This document shows, piece after piece, positions 42,773-54,480 of a DNA stretch of 64,000 nt. Positions within the stretch are counted from its first letter, which is position 1, and each line of letters opens with the position of its first letter. The stretch covers positions 152,571,245-152,635,244 of the forward strand of contig OY757011.1 in assembly GCA_963580285.1 (NCBI GenBank), in the 5' to 3' direction. The DNA comes from Lucinisca nassula (taxonomy: Eukaryota; Mollusca; Bivalvia; Lucinida; Lucinidae). The notes beneath the pieces are model-generated. The model searched no databases and was not told the DNA's origin. It saw only the letters and a program-made list of their open reading frames with translations. Both the position numbers and the translations under genes were made by a program.

Positions 42773-45392
42773 CCGGAGACATAAAAAACAACCTTCAAAC
42801 GATATCTTCTCCTAGGCTTATGGTCCGATTTCAAAATAATTACACAGCAATGCTCCTTTGTAAACCCTCTACCAAAACTGCTAAAATAAACCCTCTACCA
42901 AAACTGTTAAAATAGTTCCGCTCTGTTGAACAAAATGGCCATGTGACAACAATCCCACGAACAAACTTTTCATTGTCTCATCCCATAGAGGCTTTTCATG
43001 TAATTCGGTTACAATCAGCACAGCAGTTTTAGTGGAAAAATTGATGATAAAAAAAATACTGATTCTGAGCCACCCAAGACAAAGGTCAGTAATGACCTTG
43101 ACCTTTGGGATTGATTAACTTCCATTCAGCTGATTACAAATAATACTTCTGATGCGGCAGGCTACCATGCAATCAGTAAAATCCACTGGCTTGCCTTTTT
43201 CCCGTGCAAATGTCACAGCGACCAAATTTGACCTTAATGTAAAACAGGTCCAGGTCAGCCAAAGGGCATCATTTGGACACAAATTGGCAGGTCCAAGTCC
43301 CCGGTGCCACATACCAAATTTATTTCAAGTTCATCGGCCATTTGGTTCCTGAGAATTTTTTTTATTTATTTATTTATTTTATTTATTTATTTATTTTTTT
43401 TTTTTTGACCATAAATGAGCATGGGGCCATATTGGTCATGTGACCCAGTCTTTTAGAACAAATTTCATTCCCTACGCATAGAGGCTCCAATTGTAATTTG
43501 GTTTCAATCAACCCACCAGTTTAAGTGGTAAAGATAAAAAAAACTGAATCTGAGGCATTCAGAATGAAAGTCAATAAATGACCTTGACCTTAAGAATTGA
43601 TAAACTTCCATTCAGCTGGCTGCAAATATAATTTTTGATGCCAAAGACTGGCAGGCTATCAGAAATATCCACTGTTTTGCCATTTTTTCCATACAAATGT
43701 CTAAGTGACCAGAGTTGCCATTGACATAAAAAGGTCAAGGTCTACCAAAGCTCATCATTTGAACAAACTTGGTAGGGCCCGAGTCCATAATGCTGCATGT
43801 CAAGTTTCAAGGTCATCGGATATTTGGTTCTTGAGTAGAAGATTTTAAAAGGTTTTCACCATATATGGGCATAGCGGCCATAATGGTCATGTGACCCAGT
43901 CCTGGCGAACATTTTCATTCCCCGCTTCCCACAGAGGCTCCACGTGTAATTTTGTTTCAATCAACCCAGCAGTTTAAGTGAAGAAGATGATAATAATACT
44001 CAGAGCCATCAAGGATAAAGATCAGTAAATGGCCTTGACCTTTGTAATTGATTAACTTGGATTCAGCTGATTGCAAATATCATTTCTGATGCCACAAGCT
44101 ACAATGCAATCAACAAAAATCCACTGTCTTGCCTTTTTTCCCATACAAATGTCTAAGGGATCAACATTGACCTTGCCTAAAGCAGGTCAAGGTCAACCAA
44201 AGGTCATCATTTGAACAAACTTGGTAGGGCCCGAGTCCCCGATGCTGTATACCAAGTTTAAAGGTCATCGGCCATTCGGTTCCTGAGAAGAAGATTTTTA
44301 CCATATATATATGGGCATGACGGTCATATTAGTCATGTGACCCAGTCCTCACGAACAAACTCCCCCCCCCCCTTCCCATAGAGGCTCCATATAATTTGGT
44401 TTAAACTGGCCAAGTAGTTTCAGAGGAGATGTCTTTTGAAAATGTTGACGCGCAGACGACGACGATGATGACGACGACGGACGACGGACCACTGCCTATA
44501 CATGTATATAAGCTCCCCCGGAGCCTTCGGCTCTGGTGAGCTAAAGACTTTTAACTGACAAATGGTCCGATTTCAAAATAATTTCACAGGAATGTTCCTT
44601 TTGTGACCATCTACCAGAATTGCTAAAATGGTTCTGCTCTGCTGAATAAAATGGCCACCAGAGCTAAAAATAGAAAAAAATAATGACCTACTCCTAGGCT
44701 CATGGTCCAATTTCAAAATAATTTCACAGAAATGATCCTTTGGTAACCCTGTTAAAACGGTTCCACATCGCTGAACAAAATGGCCACCAGTGTTAAGTGT
44801 AGAAAAAAAACTTTAATTGACATCTCCTCCTAGCTTAATAATCCAATTTCAAATTTATTTCACAGAAATTTATTTTGCTGGCCCTCTACAGGTTCCACTT
44901 CACCGAAGAAAATACCTACCAGAGCTAAAAATAGAAAGACCTCTAAATGACATATCCTTCAAGGTCTATGACCCAATGTCAAACCCGATTCCCGGAAATG
45001 GTTGGCTTTTACTTTTGTACTAAAACTGATTAAACCGTATGGCTCAGCAAAGGTCTATTCCATTGAAACATCCCATCTCAAAGTAGGTATTATTGTTCTG
45101 ATGATTGCTTAAATTACTGAAATGGGTTTGCTCTTCTGAACAGAATGGTCAATTACTGCAGATGATCTTCAAAAGAACATATTCTCCTAGGCCAATGGCT
45201 TGGTTTCAAAAAATAATTTGACTGGAATGTTCCTTGGGTGACCCCTCTACCAAAAAGTGCTGAAGTGGTTCTGCTCCTCTGTACAAAATGGCTGTCAGAG
45301 CTAAATATAGAAAAAAACTGTAAACAATCTGAATGTTTGTATATCATTACTCAGGTGAGCGAATTAGGTCCATCATGGACCTCTTTTTATTT

Positions 45393-45717
45393 ATTTATTT
45401 ATTAATTTATTTATTAAACACAAAAGTTGACTGAGACTTATTTTCATAGAGCCTTACTTCCGAGGGCCACCCAATCCGAAGGGAGTTTTATGTTTTCATT
45501 TATTTTTAATTATCACACTGTTCATATTAGCACATTATCAAACTTGTCTGAAGTCATAAGACAAACCTTGATTATTCATAACTTTAATTAAATTAAGTAG
45601 GAAATATGAACTGTAGCGGTATATTTGTTTAAAACAAAAATAAAACTTAATTAAATTACACTTTATGCATATTTCATTTTGTGTTTGTATCAATAGCCAC
45701 TTTTCGCCCCGCCATCG
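45393..45717. other. Unassigned, TTTA-rich start
   Basis: A (TTTA)n stretch at about 45386-45415 is followed by sequence without recognisable features; 'atcaatagccacttttcgcc' is duplicated at 45690-45740. Confidence 0.5.
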
Positions 45718-45962
45718 GGTATCAATAGCCACTTTTCGCCCCGCCCATCGGGGCTTGAAGAAATAGATGGCTTGCATGATGCTTCCACGCAGAGCTTAAA
45801 CCGACCGCACACGAGTACTGGTAAACCGCTTAGAGGATCTAAGCCTGCCCAGGAAAATCGGTGCGAGTCTCATCTCAAGGTCGGGTAAAAGTCCCACAAA
45901 ATTGGAAGCGACATCTCCCAAATGGCCTATACAGTGTTGACGGGGACATTAAACCTCAACTG
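45718..45962 (+). mobile_element. SINE-like retroposon (family 2), internally deleted
   Basis: The GCCCATCGGGGCTTGAAGAA start and 'gtgttgacggggacattaaa' end are present. The middle, including the 'ggtttcatt' stretch, is missing. Confidence 0.7.
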
Positions 45963-47640
45963 GCATGAGCATTTTGATTGACGTAAAACACTCTTACTCA
46001 CTCATTTACTCTCTCACTCACTCACTCACTCACTCACTCACTCACACACTCACTCACTCATGTACTCAGACACTTAACAACTATATCATTAAACAGACCT
46101 ATGATCGAAAAGCGAAAAGCGAAAAACGAAACGCGAAAAACAAAAATAATCTTTGGCATAATGAACATCTGCATATGGCATGAGCAGTTTGATTGACGTA
46201 AATCACTCTCACTCACTTGCTCACTCACTAACTCACTTATTCATGTACTCAGACACTTAACATCATTAAACAGACCTATGATCGAATAGCGAAAAGCGAA
46301 AAAAAATCTTTGACATAATGAACATCTGCATATGGCATGAGCAGTTTGATTGACGTAAAACACTCTCTCTCACTAACTCACTCAATCACTAACTCACTCT
46401 CTCATGTCCTCAGGCACTTAACAGTTACATCATTAAACAGAGCGAAAAGCGAAAAACGAAAAGCGAAAAACGAAATGCGAAAAACAAAAAGAATCTTTGA
46501 CATAATGAACATCTGCATATGGCATTAGCACTTTGATTGACGTAAAACACTCTCACTCACTCACTCACTAACTCGCTCACTCATGTACTCAGACACTTAA
46601 CAGTTACATCATTAAAGAGACCTATGATCGAAAAGCGAAAAGCGAAAAACAAAAAGAATCTTTGACATAATGAACATTTGCATATGGCATGAGCAGTTTG
46701 ATTTGCGTAAAACAATCTCACTCACTCACTTACTCACTCACTAACTCACTCACGCATGTTCTCAGACACTTAACAGTTACACCATTAAACAGATCTATTA
46801 TCGAATAGCGAAAAGCGAAAAGCAAAAAGAATCTTTGACATAATGAACATCTGCATATGGCATGAGCAGTTTGATTGACGTAAACACTCTCACTCACTCA
46901 CTTACTCACTCACTAACTCACTCATTCATGTACTCAGACACTTAACAGTTACATCATTAAACAAACCTATGATCGAAAAGCGAAAAACAAAAAGAATCTT
47001 TGACATAATGAACATCTGCATATGGTATGAGGAGTTTGATTGACGTAAAACACTCTCACTCACTCACTTACTCACTCACTAACTCACTCATTCATGTACT
47101 CAGACACTTAACAGTTACATCATTAAACAAACCTATGATCGAAAAGCGAAAAACAAAAAGAATCTTTGACATAATGAACATCTGCATATGGTATGAGGAG
47201 TTTGATTGACGTAAAACACTCTCACTCACTCACTTACTCACTCACTAACTCACTCACGCATGGTCTCAGGCACGTAACAGTTACATCATTAAACATTCCT
47301 ATGATCGAAAAGCGAAAAGCGAAAAACGAAAAGCGAAAAACAAAAAGAATCTGTGACATAATGAACATCTGCATATGGTATGAGCAGTTTGATTGACGTA
47401 AAACACTCTCACTCACTCACACTTACTCACTCACTTATCCATGTACTCAGACACTTAACAGTTACATCATTAAACAGATCTATGATCGAAAAGCGAAAAG
47501 CAAACTAACTTCTGAAAGTCGAATAGCGAAAAGCGAAAAGCAAACTAACTTCTGAAAGTTGAAAAGCGAAAAGCAACCTAACTTCTGAAAGTCGAAAAGC
47601 GAAAAACGAAAAGCAAACTAACTTCTCCTTGCTTTAATAA
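45963..47640 (+). repeat. Satellite of ~160-215-bp units with two internal microsatellites
   Basis: Nine units begin near 45963, 46177, 46336, 46522, 46686, 46860, 47027, 47193 and 47376. Each has 'tttgattgacgtaaaacact', a (CACT)n run, 'cagacacttaacagttacat', then (GCGAAAA)n and 'atctttgacataatgaacat'. Length differences come from the two microsatellites. The array ends in a run of 'aactaacttctgaaagt' units. Confidence 0.85.
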
Positions 47641-47853
47641 AATGCGTTTTAAATGTCATATGATGATAGAATCTTGCATTCGAGCTCATGTATTATTAAA
47701 ATTATTAAACTCGTTGAAAGCCTCGCATTTTATCCCTTTATCTCAACTCGTTTAATAGATTTAATGGGTTTTTTTTTTCTGTAAATACAATGAAAATGTA
47801 AATATTAATACATGAACACCTTTAAGATCCTCTATGAAAAGCCCAGTTTTCTC
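47641..47853. other. Unassigned AT-rich spacer
   Basis: No supported feature. Confidence 0.4.
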
Positions 47854-48028
47854 TTATTCACCATATTTGCATTATTTGCTGGCTCCCAGCTTGCACATTG
47901 TCAATATTGGAAAAACAGGTAACCAGACCCCCTGACCTTTCAAGGCAAGGGGGGTCTGGTGACCTGTTTTTCCAACACTGATAACCTTCAGACTAGGAAC
48001 CAGCAGATAATGCAAATAAGGTGAATAA
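47854..48028. mobile_element. Foldback element beside hammerhead array B
   Basis: The outer arms TTATTCACCATATTTGCATT and AATGCAAATAAGGTGAATAA pair. The inner arms GGAAAAACAGGTAACCAGAC and GTCTGGTGACCTGTTTTTCC pair across a 'tgacctttcaaggcaa' centre. Confidence 0.75.
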
Positions 48029-48121
48029 TATGAGTTTATGTGGCCCTACATCATAGTGTAGATTATATTTTCTTGTCCTTTGGGATCATTGATTCCATTG
48101 TGGAATTTTGAAAATATCTGA

Positions 48122-48167
48122 GGGTCACTGATGAGGCCTAATTGGCCGAAACTAGCTAGTCTGGCCC
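48122..48167 (+). ncRNA. Type I hammerhead ribozyme B1
   Basis: Helix I is GGGTCA/TGGCCC, including one G-U wobble. The core CTGATGA is followed by helix II GGCC/GGCC with loop TAATT, GAAA, and helix III CTA/TAG with a 2-base loop. Predicted cleavage is after GTC at 48161/48162. All conserved core positions are present. Confidence 0.87.
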
Positions 48168-48382
48168 AGAAAACATGTACACTCCATATTTTTCAGTTCT
48201 GTGGTGTATTCCTTGCTTCCAAAGGGTAACCCTTTTATAGAACATATTTAACTTCACTACAGCTGGTGTGTGGGACTGTGTGGCGGCGGTAAAACGTCTC
48301 CCTGCCCTACATCATAGTGTAGATTATATTTTCTTGTCCTTTGGGATCATTGATTCCATTGTGGAATTTTGAAAATATCTGA

Positions 48383-48428
48383 GGGTCACTGATGAGGCCT
48401 AATTGGCCGAAACTAGCTAGTCTGGCCC
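48383..48428 (+). ncRNA. Type I hammerhead ribozyme B2
   Basis: It is identical in architecture to B1. Predicted cleavage lies after 48422, so a 261-nt monomer would be released between B1 and B2. Confidence 0.87.
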
Positions 48429-48624
48429 AGAAAACATGTACACTCCATATTTTTCAGTTCTGTGGTGTATTCCTTGCTTCCAAAGGGTAACCCTTTTATA
48501 GAACATACTTATATAGGGCTGTTTATTACACGGACTCATCAGCCTGATTATGGAGCATCGAGTAATATTGGTTAGACCTGTGTCAACGTTCTATCTTCAT
48601 ATACTGAGACGGTTTTGTATGTTT

Positions 48625-48725
48625 GTATTGGAGTTTAACGGCCCAGTCAACACTATTTAGGTCACTTTTTGAGCCTTCAGTATACCTATCCACACTTTCC
48701 TGGGCAGACTTTTTACGTAAGCGTA
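48625..48725. repeat. Dispersed repeat shared with 26484-26600
   Basis: 'ggcccagtcaacactattta' and 'cctatccacactttcctggg' match the earlier site. Confidence 0.6.
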
Positions 48726-48881
48726 AAATGATGATTTATTTTAAAGAATAAATATGGTTTATATTGAGTGTTTGACATTTACATACTGTGTCAGCATTTC
48801 TCTATGGTCCCTGCAGGTATTTAAGTTCATTTCGAAACTGCTTCATTTCAGTTTTGGCATTGAGCCCGACTAGAGTGGATG
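48726..48881 (+). repeat. ~156-bp direct repeat, copy 1 (upstream of DIRS-type element)
   Basis: It matches 58965-59122 almost completely, including 'tctatggtccctgcaggtat' and 'gcccgactagagtggatg'. It lies directly before the gag remnant, where a 5' terminal sequence of the element would be expected. Confidence 0.8.
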
Positions 48882-49031
48882 CTATTATAATTGTTCAAAT
48901 ACATTCACAAATTAACTACCTATTGGATGGTGTTTGTGACAATCAGGAGACAATTATCATTTACATTTATTTGTGTGCTTTCGTACCATATTTGTTGAAA
49001 AATTGACTTTATCAATTATTTGAAAAAAAGA

Positions 49032-50105
49032 ATGGCTTCACAGAGTCGCAAAACCTAAAGAAAGCAGCCATATGACTTAAATAATCCAGCAAATTGGACT
49101 GCAGCTCAACTACGGACTGAATTGGAGAAGCTGGGGTATAAGTTAACTTCAACTTCGATTCCAAAGAGTGCCCTCAAGCAGATTTATGAACAAGTTATTT
49201 CACATGAAAATTCATATGTGAGTGATCAGAGAAACGATAATGGTGGGCTTCATGCCAGAGAACAAGTGGAAATAAATGAACATTGTGCCACTGAGAGCTC
49301 TAATGAAATAGGGGCACAGTCTTCAAGGACTGGGGATAATCAACAGTTGTCAGACAGTTTGTCTGTAGTGCCGGATAGTGCTGAACCAGTCTCTGCTGTT
49401 ACAGCAAGCCCTGTTGTCACAATGATTAACTCATCAGTGGATAATGCAAGCTCTTCAACAACTTGTGCTCACATGTCTAATGAACTGATTCAGAGTACAC
49501 TCGGAATGGTGTCTACCATGCAGAGTACCATATCAAATCTTCAATCCACCGTCAATACTTTGTTGCTGAAGCAACCGGCTGCAGGGCAGGAGAAAGCAAA
49601 CCAGTTAGAACATTTTTACAAGGACAAAACATCAGAGCCTTTGACCAGCATTGTCCCTGTAGTTCGTAATGGAGTTGCAGCAGATGAGTTACCACATATT
49701 GATGTGGTCACAGACTCTGTGAAGAAAAACATTTTAAGTGGTAAATATGTAAATCTAGCATGTTTACTAATTCCAGACTTTGAGGTGAAAAGTACTTCAC
49801 AGGATAACATTTATGGATTTGATTTTCTCAAGATGGGCCATAGAGATCACCGTCTTGATAGATCTTTGTCTATTACTCAGTTTTATAAGGCTTTCGGGGT
49901 CTATAAAAGGGTTATGTGTGAGGCGTACCCTCAGCGTCGAACTGAATTGGACTTATATGAGGCGGATATTGGAAATATCTATGAGCATTGCGGTGAGGTT
50001 TTTTATCAGTACCATGTTCAGTTCTCTAAAAGGGCGTCCGCTTATCTTGACAAAGGAATAAAAATCGATTGGTCTAAGACCATAAAGACCTCTTTCAGCT
50101 TTTGA
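49032..50105 (+). pseudogene. DIRS/Ngaro-type gag, N-terminal part broken
   Basis: The natural start appears to be the ATG at 49032, but TAA follows after eight codons; the frame is then open from about 49059 to 50105. WTAAQLRTELEKLG near 49100 resembles a SAP-like motif found at the start of many DIRS-type gag proteins. The middle is Ser/Thr-rich, and a coiled-coil-like stretch with STISNLQSTVNTLLLKQ is near 49530-49575. The C-terminal half has YGFDFLKMGHR and WSKTIKTSFSF. The zinc-finger segment follows in another frame at 50102. The protein would package element RNA. Confidence 0.7.
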
Positions 50106-50455
50106 TTGGAGGTGCTAAAACTAAACTTTGCCAGCACTGTGGTCAAACTGACCACCAGAGCCCTTTCTGTCCAACCCAAATTTCTGTCCTGTCAAATGGT
50201 AAGAGCTTAAATGAGAGAACTAGGACTTCATTTGATATTCACGGAAGGCATAAAATGTTCCATCAGGGTGTTGAGATTTGTAATAACTTCAATTCAGCAA
50301 AAGGATGCAGCTTTTCGAAATGCCCCTTCAGTCATATTTGCAAGAAATGTAGAAAACTGGGTCACGGAGAGACTTCATGTAGATCTCAGCCACAATCTAA
50401 GCCCGGTGCATATCCCAATAAGGACCCTGAGCCTAAACCCTCAACTTCAGGCTGA
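50102..50455 (+). pseudogene. Gag zinc-finger segment (two CCHC knuckles around a CCCH finger)
   Basis: CQHCGQTDHQSPFC and CKKCRKLGHGETSC both fit CX2CX4HX4C. Between them CNNFNSAKGCSFSKCPFSH fits CX8CX4CX3H. The segment overlaps the end of the preceding gag frame by four bases in a different frame, so either a frameshift mutation or a recoding site separates them. Confidence 0.75.
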
Positions 50456-50586
50456 CTAGATTTGTTTCATTCAAGAATTGCTTCTACCCCTATTGACATT
50501 CACTGATTAGAATTTGAATTAAGAAAACATCCTGTCAAAAATTTTGGTAACAGCTGCTTTCAGGCTTACCTTCGGGATATGACACC

Positions 50587-52085
50587 ATGGTGCCAGATAT
50601 TACCTTGCCTAATAAGGAATGTAGGAATTTGTTGTCGGCTTTAAAAATCCCTGAAGTCGTTCAGCAGCTTCTTGAAGCTGAGGTTGAGAATGGGTTTTTA
50701 TATGGTCCTTTTAATGAGCCTCCTTTCAAAAATTACCGAGTGAGTCCCCTTGGGATAGCTACCGGGAAATACTCTGGAAAGAAAAGGCTTATTGTTGATA
50801 TGTCATCACCCCATAACGATTCCAACAATATCAGCATAAATGAGCTTATTGATAACGAGTCTTGTATTCTGTCTTATGTAAAAGTGGACGATGCCATTGA
50901 AGGAATACTCACGTGTGGAAAAGGGGCCCTTATGTCGAAATTTGATATCTCTAACGCCTTTAAGATTATGCCAATCAAAGTCAGTCAATGGCCATATTTT
51001 TGTGTCAAATGGAAGAAAAAATATTATGTCTTTGTTAGATTAGTCTTTGGCTGTCGGTCCTCCCCATGTATATTTGACACGCTGTCACAGGCACTCTGTT
51101 GGATTTCACAAAATAACTATGGTATCCAAACAATATTTCATCTCCTTGATGACTTCCTCACTGTAGATGTACCGGATTCTTGTGCCGGCCATCGAACAAA
51201 TGCCGTACTTACCCTGATGTTCAACAGATTGGGTGTACCTATAGCTAAGCTCAAATGCTTAGGACCAACAACATGCATAGAATACCTTGGAATTATTCTC
51301 GATAGTATGAATATGCAGGCCAGATTACCTTCAAACAAGGTGCAGAGGATCATTGAATTTATTGAGACCTTATTAGGACAGTCCTCTTGCACCAAACAAG
51401 AATTGCTCCAGCTTTTAGGGCACTTCAATTTTGCTTCCAGAGTGATCTTACCAGGAAGATCATTTGTCTCCTACTTAATTCAGCTTTCCACCACGGTCAA
51501 AGAATTGTGGCATAGAGCCACACTGACTCAGCATTGCCAGGAAGATTTACGCATGTGGCATAAATTTCTTGGAGAATGGATGGGCTTTCCCTATTTTATG
51601 AATCAGACTTCACACTAAGCCATGACATTAAACTTAATACGGATGCATCTTTGGTGGGTTTTGCTGCAATTTTTGGTTCACAGTGATTTTATTCAAAATG
51701 GCCAGAACAACTTCCTTCAGTATCTGACGGTGATCTGTCTATGGCCTTTCACGAGCTTTATCCTATAGTTGCTGCTGCCGTCGTCTGGGGGAAGTGCTGG
51801 GCCAAAAAACGTATCATGTTCATGTGTGACAATCTATCAGCTGTATTTATAATACAAAAAGGACGCTCAAAGTGCTTAGCCATCATGAAATTAATGCGTA
51901 CACTTACATGGACAGCAGCTGTCAATAACTTCATTTTTCGTCCAAGCATCTACGAACTCATACAAATGTGGCAGCAGACAGTTTATCGCGTTTATGTTTG
52001 CAGAAATTTCGTATGGTTGCTCCTCATGCAGATCTACACCCACAAATGTGCCCAACGCCAGAGGAGGTATTATGGGACTACATAA
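50587..52085 (+). pseudogene. DIRS/Ngaro-type reverse transcriptase and RNase H
   Basis: The RT frame 50587-51618 contains KKRLIVDMSSPH (near 50790), LMSKFDISNAFKIMPI (near 50930), LVFGCRSSPCIFD (near 51040) and HLLDDFLTVD (near 51140), the last being the catalytic box with its Asp pair. RNase H follows in another frame: an NTDASLVGF start near 51640, HELYPIVAAAVVWG near 51750, and MCDNLSAVFIIQKGRSKC near 51825. At least two frameshifts and one in-frame TGA (near 51687) break it. No methyltransferase domain is visible between RNase H and the recombinase. Confidence 0.85.
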
Positions 52086-53084
52086 TCTAAATAATACAAT
52101 GACTTCCTTGTGGGACTTTGCAGTGAGTGTTAAAACATTAAAAACGTATGAAACAGCTCTACGAGCCTTTAAAATGTTTCTGTTAATGAATAATCTTGCT
52201 TCCAGTTTTTACCCATTACCAGAAGTTTCAGAGGAGACATTTCTTCTTTTTATTGCCCATTGTTTCAAGACTTTGGGCTTGAAACATTCTACAATTAAGT
52301 TGTACATGTGTGGAATACGTTTTATGTACCTGAAGGCAGGTATACCCTGTCTGTTGCTTCGAGGTGGCAGTTCCTGTGTGCGTATTTATACCATTTTGAA
52401 TGCAAGGGAAGACCAAACATCCCAGATATCCAAATACTGGGCCTATTTTGAGACAGATGTGTGGAATTCTAAAGACAGGCTATATTTCGGAATATACGGA
52501 CTGCTTATTACAGGCTGTATGTGCTACAGCTTTCTTTGGATGTCTCAGATGTGGAGAATTTACTATTGAGCAGCAAAACTTTGATCCTCATAGTGACTTG
52601 TGTCTGAGTGACTTAACTTTTTCTGATTGTCATGCAGATAAAATATTTCTTAAGTCATCCAAAAACAGATCCATTCAGACAAGGTATCATCATACCACTT
52701 TTCAAGCTAGAGAACAGTTTGGATTTATGTCCTTACACTTTGTTAAAAACCTATCTAGCTCAACGCACTAACAGATTCATGTTGAGGAACTTACCATCAG
52801 AACCATTATTCTTAACAGAGTTGGGTGATCATCTAAGTAGAAGTTACTTTATCACTCATGTAAAAGAATTGCTTAAAAGAACAGAACTAGACAGTGCCAA
52901 TTATTCTGGCCATTCGTTTCGAATTGGTGCCGCAAGCTCGGCCTGTACAGCACGCTTAGAAGATCATTTAATAAAAACACTGGGGAGGTGGTCGTCAGAC
53001 TGTTACAGACTGTATATTCATACACCAAGATCTGTGATTAATCAGGCACAAACAGCTTTAATTAATCCTTGTCCTGCTGAGTAA
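51994..53084 (+). pseudogene. Tyrosine recombinase of the DIRS/Ngaro-type element
   Basis: It overlaps the RNase H end. Three frames cover the N-terminal core-binding part (KTYETALRAFKMFL near 52145), FFGCLRCGEFT with the first catalytic Arg (near 52535), then GHSFRIGAASSA (HXXR, near 52910) and LGRWSSDCYRLYIH with the nucleophilic Tyr (near 52985). Frameshifts lie near 52390 and 52660. The last residues, NPCPAE and the TAA stop, are encoded by the end of a piggyBac-like MITE inserted at 53063-53066. The enzyme would integrate circular cDNA. Confidence 0.85.
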
Positions 53085-53304
53085 ATTCATTTTACCATGC
53101 CGGTTGCTGCAAATATCAATCATTTAAATAACTAAATATAATGTATTTGTTCAATTCACATACGGACAAACAAACAGTATATGTCCTGATGAGTTCTGTC
53201 ATCTGGTCTGGGCCTACACTGTTTGCAAAGATAAGGGTTGACTGTTTTTTTTTGTTTTTTTTTGTTTTGTTTTTTTTTTTTTTTTGTGAGGGGCAGGACA
53301 AGGA
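53067..53304. mobile_element. piggyBac-like MITE ending the recombinase frame
   Basis: The left end TCCTTGTCCTGCTGAG follows TTAA at 53063-53066. The right end GGGCAGGACAAGGA precedes TTGA. It is related to 18785-18997. T-rich runs of variable length lie near 53246-53286. Confidence 0.7.
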
Positions 53305-53740
53305 TTGAATCAGTAAATCACTGTGACTTAGTTATTTGACCTTTATTGGCTTTTAATGCATTGAAGGTAGAAACTTTATGCATTTTAGTCCTAATTTAAT
53401 GCAACATATAAAGGACATTCCCCTTGTCCTGCTGACTACATTCATTTTTTCATGCCGGTTGCTGTATATCAACCAACAACCAGAAATGTATTTGTTAAGT
53501 TCACAAACTGATTTCCAAACAGTGTAGGTCCTGATGAGTTCTGCCATCTGATCTGGATCAGCACTGTTTATATGATACGGGTTGTCATGTTTGTGAGCAG
53601 GACAGGGATTGAGTGACTTGCTAGTTACCGGTAAATGACACCGTGACCTAATTTTTCAGCCTTTATTGGCTTGCAGTTTTCAGATTTTAAAATGCACACA
53701 CGGTAGAAAATCACCAATTGCAACATAAAAAGGACATCTA
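53305..53740. repeat. Second, partly duplicated MITE unit
   Basis: A second MITE copy at 53421-53608 begins CCCTTGTCCTGCTGAC and ends GAGCAGGACAGGGA. Flanking text ('cctttattggctt', 'ggtagaaa', 'tgcaacata.aaaggacat') follows both copies, so a ~340-bp segment including the MITE was duplicated in tandem. Confidence 0.65.
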
Positions 53741-54480
53741 TTTCATGTTGTTTCAATTTTCAGCCTAGGTGGCCAGATATATCACCAAGAATGGCAGACA
53801 AAAAATTGCCTTGTCAACATAATTACCAGGAGCTAACATTTATTTAACTTGATAGTTATTGGCTGCGACGGCTGCAAGCCAGTTAGATTGGAAAAGTGGT
53901 TCCGGTTTTAGACTTCTCTTTCTCTGTTATTTTGGATCCTCAGGTGTGTGTTTTTTTTTTAAACAAAAATCAGAGATACAGTCAGCTTTTTCCGGTGCTC
54001 TGGTTCCCTCACCCTATAGCTCAATAGCTTTCGCATATTTTAATAGAATACAGGGTACCAGTTTAGTGAGAGATGGTCTAGTGGCAGAGCTATCGTTTCT
54101 GTGCGAAAGTTTAACTAAACACCGAAGCGAATTTATCCACTAGGCCACGGTCTACTTAGCACTACCGTCAATAAAGTTTACCTGACCGCATTCATAAATC
54201 ATCTGTGTAGCAGTCCGAACAGATGAATGCATTCTAAAAATGGATAAATTGTGGACACACAGAGTTCGGAAATATTTGAACTATGGAAACCTTCAATAAC
54301 ATGTGCGAGTACATATTGGACATAAAGGTGAATATTATACTTTCCACATTTTCAATTACCTGCACGAATGAAATTGAATAATTTCATGTGAGAAATTAGA
54401 ATAATAGCATTTACTGAAAATTTTGATTTACCTGCCTGAAACCTCCATTGAATCATAATGTATATGTACAAACTTATTAG
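53741..54480. other. Unassigned region, possible DIRS-type 3' flank
   Basis: No gene is seen. I could not find an inverse or split repeat that would mark the 3' end of the recombinase element. Confidence 0.35.

Larger units (their letters stand above)
41146..45392. repeat. Complex of nested tandem-repeat elements
   Basis: Outer units with 'tctcctcctaggctaatggt' and 'aataatttcacagg' begin near 41146 and resume at 42785-42960 and 44555-45320. The closing hairpin AGGTCCATCATGGACCT is at 45366-45382. Two other elements are nested at 41426-42772 and about 42950-44550; the latter ends in the hairpin GAGCCTTCGGCTC at 44520-44532. No gene is credible. Confidence 0.6.
48036..48512 (+). repeat. Hammerhead array B: two ribozymes, 261-bp period
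   Basis: CTGATGA cores lie at 48128 and 48389. The two units are nearly identical, and the array starts and ends within a unit. Each holds the 'cagctggtg...tggcggcggtaaaacgtctc' block. It belongs to the same family as the 60.5-64 kb array but with complete helix II. Confidence 0.87.

Noticed and set aside
45965..47416. Family of similar small proteins with SLTHSLTNSL text
   Set aside because: They start at the same point of each satellite unit and translate its CACT run; stops and frame changes differ between units.
51618..51741. Programmed frameshift between RT and RNase H
   Set aside because: The same region also has an in-frame stop, and further shifts follow in RNase H and the recombinase; general decay explains it better.
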